Shown piece after piece: positions 34,048 to 42,574 of a stretch of 64,000 nt of DNA. Made by a program: the position numbers and the translations under genes. The stretch spans positions 2,356,001-2,420,000 of the forward strand of contig NZ_CP106879.1 of the NCBI RefSeq assembly GCF_025677645.1, written 5' to 3'. The first letter of the stretch is position 1. Each line of letters starts with the position of its first letter. The notes beneath the pieces were generated by a model. It worked only from the letters and a program-made list of their open reading frames with translations, was not told where the DNA came from and searched no databases. The stretch is from Curtobacterium poinsettiae (GTDB lineage Bacteria > Actinomycetota > Actinomycetes > Actinomycetales > Microbacteriaceae).

Positions 34048-35372
34048 CGTGCGGTCCTCTCCGTCGACTGCGCGGCGCGGGTGACCCGGCCGGCGTGGGT
34101 GGTGCGCGAGCGGCCGGTGGCGGGCCCGGCGGTGCTGGCGGACGACGTCGCGCCGGCGAGCAGGCGCTCGTAGACGCGCTCGCTGTCGGCCGCGACCTTC
34201 TGCCACGTGTAGCGGGACTCGGCGCGCTGTCGACCGGCACGGCCGTACGCCTCGCGGCGCTCCGGGTCGTCGAGCAGTGCGCCGACGGCCTCGGCGACCG
34301 CGGACTCGTCGCGCGGCGGCACGTGCAGGCCGGTGGCGTCCTCGACGACGGTGTCGATGAGCCCGCCGACGCTCGACGCGACCACCGGGCGACCGCACGC
34401 CATCGCCTCGAGCGGCACGATGCCGAACGGCTCGTACCAGGGGGCGCAGACGACGACGTCGGCACTGCGGTAGACGGCCGGCATGTCGTGCTGCCCGAGC
34501 TGCCCACGGAACGTCACGTGGTCGCGCACGCCGAGCGACCGGGCCAGGGTGTCGAGCCGCTGGTACTCGGGGTCGTCCACCAGGTCGGCACCGGCGACAC
34601 CGGCCCCGCCCACGACGACGAGCTCGACGTCACGGCCCTGTTCGACCAGCGCGGCGAGTGCGGCGATCGTCGTCCCGACGCCCTTCCGCTGCACGAGTCG
34701 CGAAGCGGTGAGCACCCGGAGCGGACGGTCGCGCTGTTCGACGGGGCCGTCCGGACGGAAGAGCGACACGTCGACGCCGCACGGCACCACGGAGATGCGG
34801 TGCAGCGGGACACCGAGGGCCTTGAGCTCGAACGCCTCGTCCGAGCACGTCGCGACGACCTGGTCGACGCTCCGACCGACGGCGGGTTCGACCCACTCGC
34901 GCTCGGCCGGGCTGGTGTCCGCGGCACCCTGGTGCCGGCGCTTCACGACACCCAGGGCGTGGAAGGTCTGCACCACCGGGATCCGCACCCCACCGGTCCG
35001 GGCCTGCACCTGCGTCACCGCGTCGAGAGCGGCGTGGCCCGACATCCAGAAGTGCGCGTGCACCACGTCGGGGCGGTCGAGGAACCACTCGGCGGCGAGC
35101 ACCGACGCGAACGTCCCCATGAACGGGAACAGCTCGTCCTTCGGCACGGTACGCGCGGGACCGGCGTCGACGTGCACGACGTCCACACCGGGGCGCAGGG
35201 GCACACGGACCGGCTGCGACGCGTCGTCGCGCCGCGTGTAGACGGTCACGTGGTGGCCGCGGTCGGCCAGCGCACCGGACAGTTCGGCGACGTGGACGTT
35301 CTGCCCACCGGCGTCGACCCCGCCGAGCACGGCGAGTGGACTCGCGTGCTCGGACACCATGGCGATCTTCAT
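34044..35372 (-). CDS. GT4-family glycosyltransferase
   Basis: A 442-residue GT-B enzyme. The N-terminal [24 protein letters not shown] is typical of the GT4 group that includes MshA- and sucrose-phosphate-synthase-like enzymes. The C-terminal [21 protein letters not shown] carries the EX7E motif that binds the donor phosphate. A disordered Ser/Thr/Arg tail ends the protein. The ATG start at 35372 overlaps the upstream stop. Confidence 0.91.
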   Translation of the reverse strand: MKIAMVSEHASPLAVLGGVDAGGQNVHVAELSGALADRGHHVTVYTRRDDASQPVRVPLRPGVDVVHVDAGPARTVPKDELFPFMGTFASVLAAEWFLDRPDVVHAHFWMSGHAALDAVTQVQARTGGVRIPVVQTFHALGVVKRRHQGAADTSPAEREWVEPAVGRSVDQVVATCSDEAFELKALGVPLHRISVVPCGVDVSLFRPDGPVEQRDRPLRVLTASRLVQRKGVGTTIAALAALVEQGRDVELVVVGGAGVAGADLVDDPEYQRLDTLARSLGVRDHVTFRGQLGQHDMPAVYRSADVVVCAPWYEPFGIVPLEAMACGRPVVASSVGGLIDTVVEDATGLHVPPRDESAVAEAVGALLDDPERREAYGRAGRQRAESRYTWQKVAADSERVYERLLAGATSSASTAGPATGRSRTTHAGRVTRAAQSTERTAR

Positions 35373-36370
35373 CGCAGGCTCCCTTCGAGCGCGGCTCCCG
35401 CCGCACGGTTCCGTCGCGCACCGCGCGCGACGGCGTCGCCGAGCAGGTCGTCCCAGTCGGCCAGGAACCGACCGAGCGCGTGCCGTGCGAGCACGGCCTC
35501 CCGCGCCACGACTCCCCGTCGACGCGCCTCGTCCGGGTCCTCCAACAACAGCCTGGAGGCCCGCACCAGCTCCTCGACGTCGCTCGCGATCGCCCCGGCT
35601 TCACCCGGGACCGTGCGGGCCGCGTCCGTCGTCGCGAGCACCAGGACCGGCATCGCCATGTGCATCGACTCGATGAGCGACAGGCCCAGCGAGGTCCAGC
35701 GGTTCGGGTGCACGTAGGCCCGCCGCTCGGCCAGCGCCGCGTGCATGGGGTCAGCCTTGACGTCGCCCTGCGCGACCACGCGGTCACCGAAGCCGAGCTC
35801 CGGCAGCCGTTCGGAGCCGATGCCCCAGACGTCGACCGGGGCGACCTCGGCGAAGCGGGGGAGCAGGTCGGTGCCGACGACACGGTTGCGCCGGACGGGT
35901 TCGTTGATGACGACGCCGAGACGTTCGAGCGCACCGGTGTAGAGCGGGCCGGGGTCGACGACGCCGTGCTCGACGACGGTGGCCCGCGTGGTGCCGCAGT
36001 CCCACATCAGGGCGTTCCAGTGCGTCACGTGCGCGATCGTCAGGTCGTCGCGGTCGCGCATCGGGTGCAGGCTGTTCGGCACGTCGACCCGCGGGGCGTT
36101 GTGCTCCACGAAGACGATCGGTACGTCGCGGCCACCGAGCAGACGGCGGGCTTCCTCGAGCTCCTCGGTGCGCTGCAGGACGACCACGTCGACCTCGGCC
36201 TCGGCGACGTCGGCCGGGTCGATCTCGATCGCGGTCTCCGGCCAGTCGCGCCCGCCACGGCCGAGTCCCCAGGCGTCGCGAGCCGGGGTGGTCGGGATGA
36301 GGTACTCGTGGGGGCCGCGGACGAAGGCGTCCATCCAGCCGCCGTGCACGTGCCACACGAGGATCCGCAT
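35369..36370 (-). CDS. GT4-like glycosyltransferase
   Basis: A 333-residue protein, short for GT4. It starts [26 protein letters not shown], has [14 protein letters not shown] and [14 protein letters not shown] in the acceptor half. [25 protein letters not shown] supplies a GT4 EX7E-like donor motif. Similar proteins sit in heptose-glycan operons, but the acceptor is unknown. It lies 87 bp after the GT9 gene upstream; that gap holds a purine-rich run without dyads. Confidence 0.82.
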   Translation of the reverse strand: MRILVWHVHGGWMDAFVRGPHEYLIPTTPARDAWGLGRGGRDWPETAIEIDPADVAEAEVDVVVLQRTEELEEARRLLGGRDVPIVFVEHNAPRVDVPNSLHPMRDRDDLTIAHVTHWNALMWDCGTTRATVVEHGVVDPGPLYTGALERLGVVINEPVRRNRVVGTDLLPRFAEVAPVDVWGIGSERLPELGFGDRVVAQGDVKADPMHAALAERRAYVHPNRWTSLGLSLIESMHMAMPVLVLATTDAARTVPGEAGAIASDVEELVRASRLLLEDPDEARRRGVVAREAVLARHALGRFLADWDDLLGDAVARGARRNRAAGAALEGSLR

Positions 36371-36457
36371 GCAGGGCCTTCCGGTCGGTGTCGATGGGGT
36401 CGCTCCCCGCCGCTGCCGGAGCAGCAGGAGGAGGAGCAGGAGAAGCAGTGGCGCACG

Positions 36458-37537
36458 CTACGCAGCGCCTTCTGAGCCGCTCCGCAGACTTCTCCGATCA
36501 GTCCGCGAAACGCGGTCGAGGAGCCGTTCGTGGGCGTCCAGGACGTCCTCGATGCGCACTCCGGACAGGCACGGGTGGCCGGGGACCGGGCACTCGCGAG
36601 CGCGGCTGAGCCGGCACGGGGCGGCCTGGTCGCCGAGCAGTTCGACCAGCGGGGCGTACGGCGCCCACTTCACGGCGGGGACGACGGGCGAGAACAGACT
36701 CACGATGGGCGCCCCGACGGCGGCGGCGAGGTGGGCCGGACCGGTGTTCCCGACGACGACGACCTCGGCGCCGGCGAGGACGGCCGCGAGTTCGGCGGGG
36801 CTGGTGCGGCCGCCGAGGTCGATGCCGCTGTCGCCCGCCACGACCGCGGTCAGCGCGCGTTCGCCGGGGGAGCCGGTGACGACGACGGGCACGCCGCGCT
36901 CGGCGTAGGCGGCGACGAGCGCACGGTGGTGGGCCTCCGGCCACGACCGTGCCGGGACGCTGGCTCCGGGGTGGACGACCACGTAGCGGTCGAGGCCGGC
37001 CACGGGCGGGGGCAGGACGGCGTCGTGCCGTACCGCGAGCCTCCCGTCGTCGTCCGGCGGCAGCCGGAACCCGGCCGCCTCGGCGATCCGCAGCGCGCGC
37101 TCGGGCTCGGGGAGGTCCTCGGGCAGGTCCTCGCCGGGGCGCAGCCGCACGTCGAGCAGGGACCCGGGATGGTCGACCGAGGCCCCGGAGACCCGGGGGA
37201 CCCCGGCCAGGCGCAGGAGGAGCGCGAGGGGCAGGGGCGACTGGTGGAAGGACGTCAGGACGACGGCCTCGTCGGGCTGTTCCTCGGCGACCAGCGCGCG
37301 GAACTCGGCGAGCAGGGGGTCGTCGATCGGGCGTGCGGTCTCAGTGACCCACGGTGCCGCCCACACCCGCACCCGGTCGATACCGGGCAGCAGGTCGGCG
37401 GCCGGCGCCCCCTGCGGTCCGCAGAGCATCGTCACGTGCGCGGCACCGGCGGCGACGGCGCGCACCGCCGGTCCGGCGACCAGGACGTCGCCGAAGGAGT
37501 CGAGTCGGGCGACGAGGACGCGCCGACCGGCGCTCAC
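36458..37537 (-). CDS. GT9 (heptosyltransferase-family) glycosyltransferase, copy 2
   Basis: A 359-residue GT9 protein. VLVARLDSFGDVLVAGPAVRAVA at the start, VVHPGASVPARSWP in the middle and VVGNTGPAHLAAAVGAPIVSLFSP near the end are the family motifs. The GTG start overlaps the gmhB stop (GTGA). It probably transfers a heptose or related sugar to a surface glycan. Confidence 0.92.
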   Translation of the reverse strand: MSAGRRVLVARLDSFGDVLVAGPAVRAVAAGAAHVTMLCGPQGAPAADLLPGIDRVRVWAAPWVTETARPIDDPLLAEFRALVAEEQPDEAVVLTSFHQSPLPLALLLRLAGVPRVSGASVDHPGSLLDVRLRPGEDLPEDLPEPERALRIAEAAGFRLPPDDDGRLAVRHDAVLPPPVAGLDRYVVVHPGASVPARSWPEAHHRALVAAYAERGVPVVVTGSPGERALTAVVAGDSGIDLGGRTSPAELAAVLAGAEVVVVGNTGPAHLAAAVGAPIVSLFSPVVPAVKWAPYAPLVELLGDQAAPCRLSRARECPVPGHPCLSGVRIEDVLDAHERLLDRVSRTDRRSLRSGSEGAA

Positions 37538-38091
37538 GCCCGGTCCGCCACGCTGCCGACGTGCTCGAGCACCAGGGTGACGGCCTCGTCCAGGTCCGCG
37601 GCGACGGTGTCGGCCTCGTCGATCTCCTGACGGCGGGTGCGCGGGGTGGGCACGAGGATCCCCTGCGCGCCGGCGTTCCGGGCGGCCTGCACGTCGGCGC
37701 CGATGTCACCGACGACGACGATCGACTCCGGCGGGATGCCGAGCCGCTCGGCGGCGTCGAGGACCATCCCGGGCCGGGGCTTCCGGCAGGCGCAGTCGTC
37801 ACCGGCGTCGTGCGGGCAGACGCACCACACGTCGAACGGGCCGACGAGCTCGTCGACCCGGGCGTTGGTGGCGTCGACCTGTTCGCGCGTGGCCATGCCC
37901 TTCGCGATCACCGACTGGTTCGTGACGACACCGAGCCGCAACCCGGCGGCACGCGCCCGGTCGAGGGCGCGGCGGGCACCGGGGACGGGGACGACCAGGT
38001 GCGGGTCGGCGTTGTACGGGACGTCCACCACGAGGGTGTCGTCGCGGTCGAAGAGCAGACCGCGGATGACGCGGTCCGGTGCGAGGGCCAT
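37534..38091 (-). CDS. gmhB: D,D-heptose 1,7-bisphosphate 7-phosphatase (GmhB, HAD)
   Basis: A 185-residue HAD-IIIA phosphatase. The nucleophile motif is FDRDDTLV. Motif II lies at VVTNQSVIAKG. The GmhB zinc site is present as CVCPHDAGDDCACRKPRPGM (three Cys and one His), and motif IV follows at VVGDIGADVQAA. It removes the 7-phosphate before nucleotide transfer. AGGGAG precedes the ATG. First gene of the minus-strand heptose operon. Confidence 0.92.
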   Translation of the reverse strand: MALAPDRVIRGLLFDRDDTLVVDVPYNADPHLVVPVPGARRALDRARAAGLRLGVVTNQSVIAKGMATREQVDATNARVDELVGPFDVWCVCPHDAGDDCACRKPRPGMVLDAAERLGIPPESIVVVGDIGADVQAARNAGAQGILVPTPRTRRQEIDEADTVAADLDEAVTLVLEHVGSVADRA

Positions 38092-38191
38092 GCTCCCTGA
38101 TTACCGGTCGACGGCCGGGGACCGCCCCAGGAAGAGCCGCGGAGCGCGTTCTCGGCAGGACCGTCAGCGTGCCGGGTCTACCGTCGCGGCG

Positions 38192-39175
38192 GTGACCGCC
38201 CTCGAGAACCTGCCCGACCCCGACGGACGCCCGGAACTGCTCGTCCTCCGTGCCATCAAGCTCGGCGACCTGCTCGTCGCCGTCCCCGCACTGCACGCGC
38301 TCCGCCGCGCCTTCCCCGACCACCGCATCACCCTGGCCACCACGGCATGGCTGGCACCGGTCGTCGAGCTCGTCCCGGCGGTGGACGTGCACCTGGCCCA
38401 GCACGGTCTCGACCACCCGATCGCGGTGCCGGACGGTGCGGTGGACGTCGCCGTCAACCTGCACGGCGCCGGCCCGGAGTCCTCGGACCTCGTCGCCGCG
38501 CTCGGCCCGCGGCGGGTCATCGGCCACGCCGACCCGACCCACGGCTACGAAGGCCCGGAGTGGCCCGACGACGTGCACGAGCGCGACCGCTGGGCGGACC
38601 TGCTGACGTGGCACGGCATCCAGGCGGACGCGACCGAGGTGCACATCGACCGCCCCGCCGAGCCGCCGGTGGTCGCCGACGCGGCCGTCGTGCACGTGGG
38701 TGCCTTCCACGGTGCGCGGCACTGGCCGACGGACCGCTTCGCCGACGTGGTGCGCGGACTGCAGGAGCGCGGTGCCGACGTGGTCCTGACGGGAGGCTCG
38801 GACGACGTCGTGCGTGCCCGTGCCGTCGCCGACGCGGCCGGTCTGGCGCCGGAGGCGGTGCTGGCCGGCACCCTGGACCTGCAGGCCTTCGCCGCGGTGA
38901 TCGCCGCGGCGCGGCTCGTCGTCACGGTCGACACCGGCGCTGCGCACCTGGCGACCGCCTACGGGGTGCCCTCGGTGGTGCTGTTCGGCCCGGCACCGCC
39001 CGAGGCGTGGGGCCCGCCGTCGACCGGCCCGCACATCGTGCTCACCGACGCCTCGGTCCGTCGCGGCGACGTCTTCGCCGAGGACCCGGACCCGGCGATC
39101 CTGGCCGTGACCGCGGACGACGTCCTGGCCGCGGTGGACCGGCTCCGGGTGACCGCTCAGGCGGCCGGGCGGTAG
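38192..39175 (+). CDS. GT9 (heptosyltransferase-family) glycosyltransferase, copy 3
   Basis: A 327-residue GT9 protein. LVLRAIKLGDLLVAVPALHALRRAFP at the start and TVDTGAAHLATAYGVPSVVLFGP near the end are diagnostic. GTG is seven bases after TACCGT, so it is probably leaderless. It diverges from gmhB across a 100-bp gap. Third GT9 enzyme of the cluster. Confidence 0.92.
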   Translation: MTALENLPDPDGRPELLVLRAIKLGDLLVAVPALHALRRAFPDHRITLATTAWLAPVVELVPAVDVHLAQHGLDHPIAVPDGAVDVAVNLHGAGPESSDLVAALGPRRVIGHADPTHGYEGPEWPDDVHERDRWADLLTWHGIQADATEVHIDRPAEPPVVADAAVVHVGAFHGARHWPTDRFADVVRGLQERGADVVLTGGSDDVVRARAVADAAGLAPEAVLAGTLDLQAFAAVIAAARLVVTVDTGAAHLATAYGVPSVVLFGPAPPEAWGPPSTGPHIVLTDASVRRGDVFAEDPDPAILAVTADDVLAAVDRLRVTAQAAGR

Positions 39176-39225
39176 CGTCGACCGAGAGCCACCCGGACCT
39201 GCCGGATGCTCGGAGGGAGTCCTTC

Positions 39226-39582
39226 GTGTTCGAAGCCGCGAACATCCGTGACTGGATCGGTCTGCCCGTCGTCGACGAGGCCGACGACAAGGTCGGCACG
39301 CTCGAGAGCATCTACTACGACACCGCCACGTCCGAGCCGGCGTTCGGTGCCCTGACCACCGGCGTGGTCGGGTTCCAGAAGCTCGTCTTCGTGCCGCTGT
39401 TCGGCGCCACCGTCGCCCCGAAGCACCTGCGTGTGACGTTCCCGAAGAAGCTCGTCAAGGACGCCCCGTCGATCCCGACCGACGGCGAGCTCGACGCAGC
39501 GACCGAGCCCGAGCTGTTCCAGCACTACGGGCTGGAGTACCGCACCGGCAGCGGTGGCGAACGCCGACTCGGACGCCGCTGA
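39226..39582 (+). CDS. PRC-barrel domain protein
   Basis: A 118-residue protein whose body (IRDWIGLPVVDEADDKVGTLESIYYDTATSEPAF) is a PRC-barrel, a small beta domain common in actinobacteria and often linked to stress or RNA handling. GTG is preceded by GGAGGG at eight bases. The function is unknown. Confidence 0.85.
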   Translation: MFEAANIRDWIGLPVVDEADDKVGTLESIYYDTATSEPAFGALTTGVVGFQKLVFVPLFGATVAPKHLRVTFPKKLVKDAPSIPTDGELDAATEPELFQHYGLEYRTGSGGERRLGRR

Positions 39583-39650
39583 GCCCGTCACGCCCCACCG
39601 ACCCTCCCGGTCCGACCGACCGATCCGCCGCACCCGCCCGGAGGCCGCAA

Positions 39651-40724
39651 CTGCTCCGCACAGCCCGTACGACGCTGCTCGCTGCCCTGGCGACCGTCGC
39701 CGTCGTCGGGCTCGTGGTGGGGGGTGTCGCGGCTCCGGGGCCGGTGGGGGCCGCGTCGGCCGCGCCGATGTGGCCCGTCCCGCAGCCCTACCCGGTGCCG
39801 GACGACCCGACCGTATCGCTCGCCGACCTCCCGCCGGGCAGCGAGTACGTCGCCCTCGGTGACTCGTACTCGGCCGGCTACGGGCTCGGCGACCGGACCC
39901 GGCTGCCCACGAGCGCGTGCGTGCAGTCCGCCCGTGACTACCCGCACCGGCTCGCGGCGCGCTTCGGCCTCGACCTGACCGACGTCACGTGTGCGGGCGC
40001 CACCAGCGAGGACGTCACGACCGGACACCAGTTCAAGGGCGTCCCCCCGCAGATCGAGTCGCTGTCCTCGCGCACTCGGCTCGTGACCCTGACCATCGGC
40101 GGCAACGACGCGGACCTGTTCGGCACGGCCGCGTCGTGCCTGGCGATCTCGGCCGACGGCCCGGTGTTCTCCGGACGTGACGCGCCGTCGTGCAGGAGCA
40201 CGCTCGTGCAGGACGGTGAGGACCAGCTCAGCGTGAAGATCCAGTCGCGGGTCGCGCTCGGCATCGCCGACACCCTCGCAGCGGTGCAACGGGCCGCGCC
40301 GAACGCCGTCGTCGTGTTCCTCGGGTACCCGGCGATCTTCCCGGACGCCGAGCACACCCCGGCGAAGGGCTGCTTCCGATCGGCGCTCGACCTCGGCACG
40401 CTCGCCGGGTCGTTCCCCTCGGACACCTTCCCCTTCACCGACGACGACGTGGCGTACCTGCACGGCGTGCAGGAGGAGCTCGATGCGGTGTCCGCGTCCG
40501 CCGCCGACGCCGCCGGGGTGCGGTTCGTCGACGTCCTCGAACGCACCGAGGCCCACTCGGCCTGCGCCCCGGCGGACGAGCGCTACGTCGCAGGCGTCAG
40601 CCTCACCGGCTCGAGCGACCTGCGGCGCATCGATCTGCAGGCCGGCGCCCTGCACCCCAACGGCCGCGGTGTCGCGTACCTCACCGACCAGATGGCCGAC
40701 GCGATCCGGGAACTCGCCGGCTGA
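39651..40724 (+). CDS. Secreted SGNH/GDSL-type hydrolase, likely CTG start
   Basis: A 357-residue secreted esterase/lipase-like protein. SGNH block I is ALGDSYSAGYG, block III is TIGGNDAD and block V is GALHPNGRG. No ATG, GTG or TTG start gives a full signal peptide. The CTG at 39651, six bases after GGAGG (39640-39644), does: LLRTARTTLLAALATVAVVG then VVGGVAAPG and an ASA-type cleavage site. The nearest conventional start (GTG 39714) would cut most of the signal. Paired Cys residues suit an exported fold. Substrate unknown. Confidence 0.88.
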   Translation: MLRTARTTLLAALATVAVVGLVVGGVAAPGPVGAASAAPMWPVPQPYPVPDDPTVSLADLPPGSEYVALGDSYSAGYGLGDRTRLPTSACVQSARDYPHRLAARFGLDLTDVTCAGATSEDVTTGHQFKGVPPQIESLSSRTRLVTLTIGGNDADLFGTAASCLAISADGPVFSGRDAPSCRSTLVQDGEDQLSVKIQSRVALGIADTLAAVQRAAPNAVVVFLGYPAIFPDAEHTPAKGCFRSALDLGTLAGSFPSDTFPFTDDDVAYLHGVQEELDAVSASAADAAGVRFVDVLERTEAHSACAPADERYVAGVSLTGSSDLRRIDLQAGALHPNGRGVAYLTDQMADAIRELAG

Positions 40725-41550
40725 CCCGTCCGGACCCCGCGGTGTCCGCGTGGGCCGCCGGTGGGACGACGCAGACCGGTGCCGCCGTCTCACGCACCAC
40801 GTCGTGGAGCAGTGCGCCCGAGAGCACCCGCACGTGTCCCCGTCCGAGCACCACGAGCGACGCCCGCCGCGTGCGCGACGCGATGGCGTGCCCCGGGTGT
40901 CCCTCCACGAGCAGTGGCCGGACGCGTACCGCCGGGAACCGCGCGGTCAGGTCCTCGGTGACCCGCTGCAGCAGTTCGGCGTTCCGGGCGCGCCACCGCA
41001 GGGGGTCCTCGGCGAAGTCGGTGAGCCCGGTCCGGGTCAGCACGGGCATCTCCCACGCCCGGAGCAGCGTCAGTCGCCGGTGCAGCCGGACGGCTTCGGT
41101 GACGGCGATCGAGACGGCCCGTTCGTCGATCGGTTCCTCGACGGCCAACACCACGTCGCCGTCGATCGGGTGCGGGCCCTCGGGGACGACCACGGTCGGC
41201 ACGGCCGCGTGGATCGCCACGCGCGCCGGATCGCCGCCGGCGGTCGAACCCCGTCGGCTCCGGAACGTCCCGATCACCAGCAGGTCGCCGCCGTCCGACT
41301 CCTCGACCAGGGCGGTGGCGAACGGCCCGGCGTGCCGGTGCACCTCGACGGTGGCTCCGGGCAGGGCTGCGCGAGCGGCCTCGGCGAGGCGGTCGGCGAC
41401 GGGTCCGGGGCCCTCGATCGCCGGGTCGGCGCCGATGATCCGGACCCGCTCGATCCCGCTGTCCGCGCGGGCGACGATCCACCGCAGCGCCTCGTCGTGC
41501 GGCATCGCGGCGTCCGCGGCCAGCGTCACCGTCGTCCATCGTTCGTCCAT
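40681..41550 (-). CDS. Tandem universal stress protein (two UspA domains)
   Basis: A 289-residue protein. The first domain (1-125) is degenerate: DGGDLLVIGTFRSRRG replaces the usual G2xG9G(S/T) nucleotide motif. The second (about 130-265) ends with ASLVVLGRGHVRVLSGALLHDVVRETAAPVCVVP, closer to the ATP-binding type. The C-terminal tail is basic. Its last 44 bp overlap the end of the SGNH hydrolase gene on the other strand. Confidence 0.85.
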   Translation of the reverse strand: MDERWTTVTLAADAAMPHDEALRWIVARADSGIERVRIIGADPAIEGPGPVADRLAEAARAALPGATVEVHRHAGPFATALVEESDGGDLLVIGTFRSRRGSTAGGDPARVAIHAAVPTVVVPEGPHPIDGDVVLAVEEPIDERAVSIAVTEAVRLHRRLTLLRAWEMPVLTRTGLTDFAEDPLRWRARNAELLQRVTEDLTARFPAVRVRPLLVEGHPGHAIASRTRRASLVVLGRGHVRVLSGALLHDVVRETAAPVCVVPPAAHADTAGSGRVSRRVPGSRRPSGR

Positions 41551-41725
41551 CCCGATCGGCCTCCTCCATCGCAGGTCCTCCGGGGGCGTCACACGGCGCT
41601 CCGTGCGCCACACGGTACTCCCGGCGGGACGTGGGGAACCGGCGGTGGGGCCGGGCGCGTCGGGTGGTACGTGGCGCGCGTGTGGTGATCCGGGCCTCCC
41701 GGCCGGGTCTGCGTAGTCTCGGGGC

Positions 41726-42190
41726 GTGGTCGTGAGCGCCGGACTGTTGCTGCACCGGACCGGTCCGTCCGGGCCCGAGGTCTTCCTCGCGCACATGGGC
41801 GGGCCGTTCTGGCGGAACCGGGCGCGTGCCTGGTCGATCCCGAAGGGGCTGGTCGAGGCGGGCGAGGAGCCGGTCGGCGCCGCGCTGCGCGAGTTCGCCG
41901 AGGAGATCGGCGTGCCCGCCCCGGTGACCGCCGCCGACGTCACCGACCTGGGGGAGTTCCGGCAGGCGTCGGGCAAGCGCGTGCGGGTCTTCGCGGCCGA
42001 GGCGTCGGCGTTCTCGCTCGGCACCGTGCGGAGCAACACCGTGCGGCTCGAGCTGCCGCGCGGGTCGGGGCGGTTCGTCGAGGTGCCCGAGGTGGACGAC
42101 GCACGGTGGGTCGGCCTCGACCACGCGCGGGAGCTGGTGGTGGCCGGGCAGGTCGCGGCGCTCGACGCCCTGGTCGCGCTCCGTCCTTGA
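41726..42190 (+). CDS. NUDIX hydrolase
   Basis: A 154-residue protein with a complete Nudix box, GLVEAGEEPVGAALREFAEEIGV, near residues 43-65. An N-terminal SAGLLLHRTGPSGPEVFLAHMGGPFW strand pair is typical of the family. Nudix enzymes cleave nucleoside diphosphates linked to another group. GTG lies six bases from the -10-like TAGTCT (41714-41719), so the mRNA is probably leaderless. It diverges from the Usp gene. Confidence 0.9.
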   Translation: MVVSAGLLLHRTGPSGPEVFLAHMGGPFWRNRARAWSIPKGLVEAGEEPVGAALREFAEEIGVPAPVTAADVTDLGEFRQASGKRVRVFAAEASAFSLGTVRSNTVRLELPRGSGRFVEVPEVDDARWVGLDHARELVVAGQVAALDALVALRP

Positions 42191-42211
42191 CGCGCCGTTC
42201 GATTTTGTCGC

Positions 42212-42262
42212 GGGGTCACGAACTGTCGTCCGGCGGCCCTGCAAGCGACACTTCTCGGCCCC
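42212..42262. repeat. Intergenic hairpin element, family 2 copy A
   Basis: GGGGTCACGAACTGTCG at the left and CGACACTTCTCGGCCCC at the right can pair with a few mismatches around a GC-rich loop. It resembles the element at 42449. The 384-bp gap 42191-42574 holds these two plus a GCTCGTGTC/GACACGAGC dyad at 42311-42336, and no gene I can support. Confidence 0.6.
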
Positions 42263-42448
42263 TCGGGGATCGGCGCGCGGCAGGTCGTGACCGCTCGGCT
42301 GGACCGTCTTGCTCGTGTCGTGCCCCGGACACGAGCCGCGCCCGCTGGTGCGCAACCGCCGCCGCACGGACCACCTGCAGGACTGACCGAGCGGCGGGCG
42401 TGGCGGGCGGAGGCGGAGGTCGCACGACACGCCGCCCGCGTACGCCGA

Positions 42449-42501
42449 GGGGTCACGAACCGTCGCCAGACGAGCTCGCAAACGACAGTTCGTGCGACCC
42501 C
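42449..42501. repeat. Intergenic hairpin element, family 2 copy B
   Basis: GGGGTCACGAACCGTCG pairs with CGACAGTTCGTGCGACCCC across an 17-base loop with small mismatches. It matches copy A at about three quarters of positions by eye. Confidence 0.6.
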
Positions 42502-42574
42502 GGCGCCCTGCCGACGGCATGTCCTGACCACTCGGCGACCGCGCCCGTGATCCGCGCCGGCGCTCGTGCAGCCC

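Noticed and set aside
36371..36457. Purine-rich GAGCAGGAGGAGGAGCAGGA run as a regulatory repeat
   Set aside because: It is a short low-complexity tract with no dyad or recognised site.
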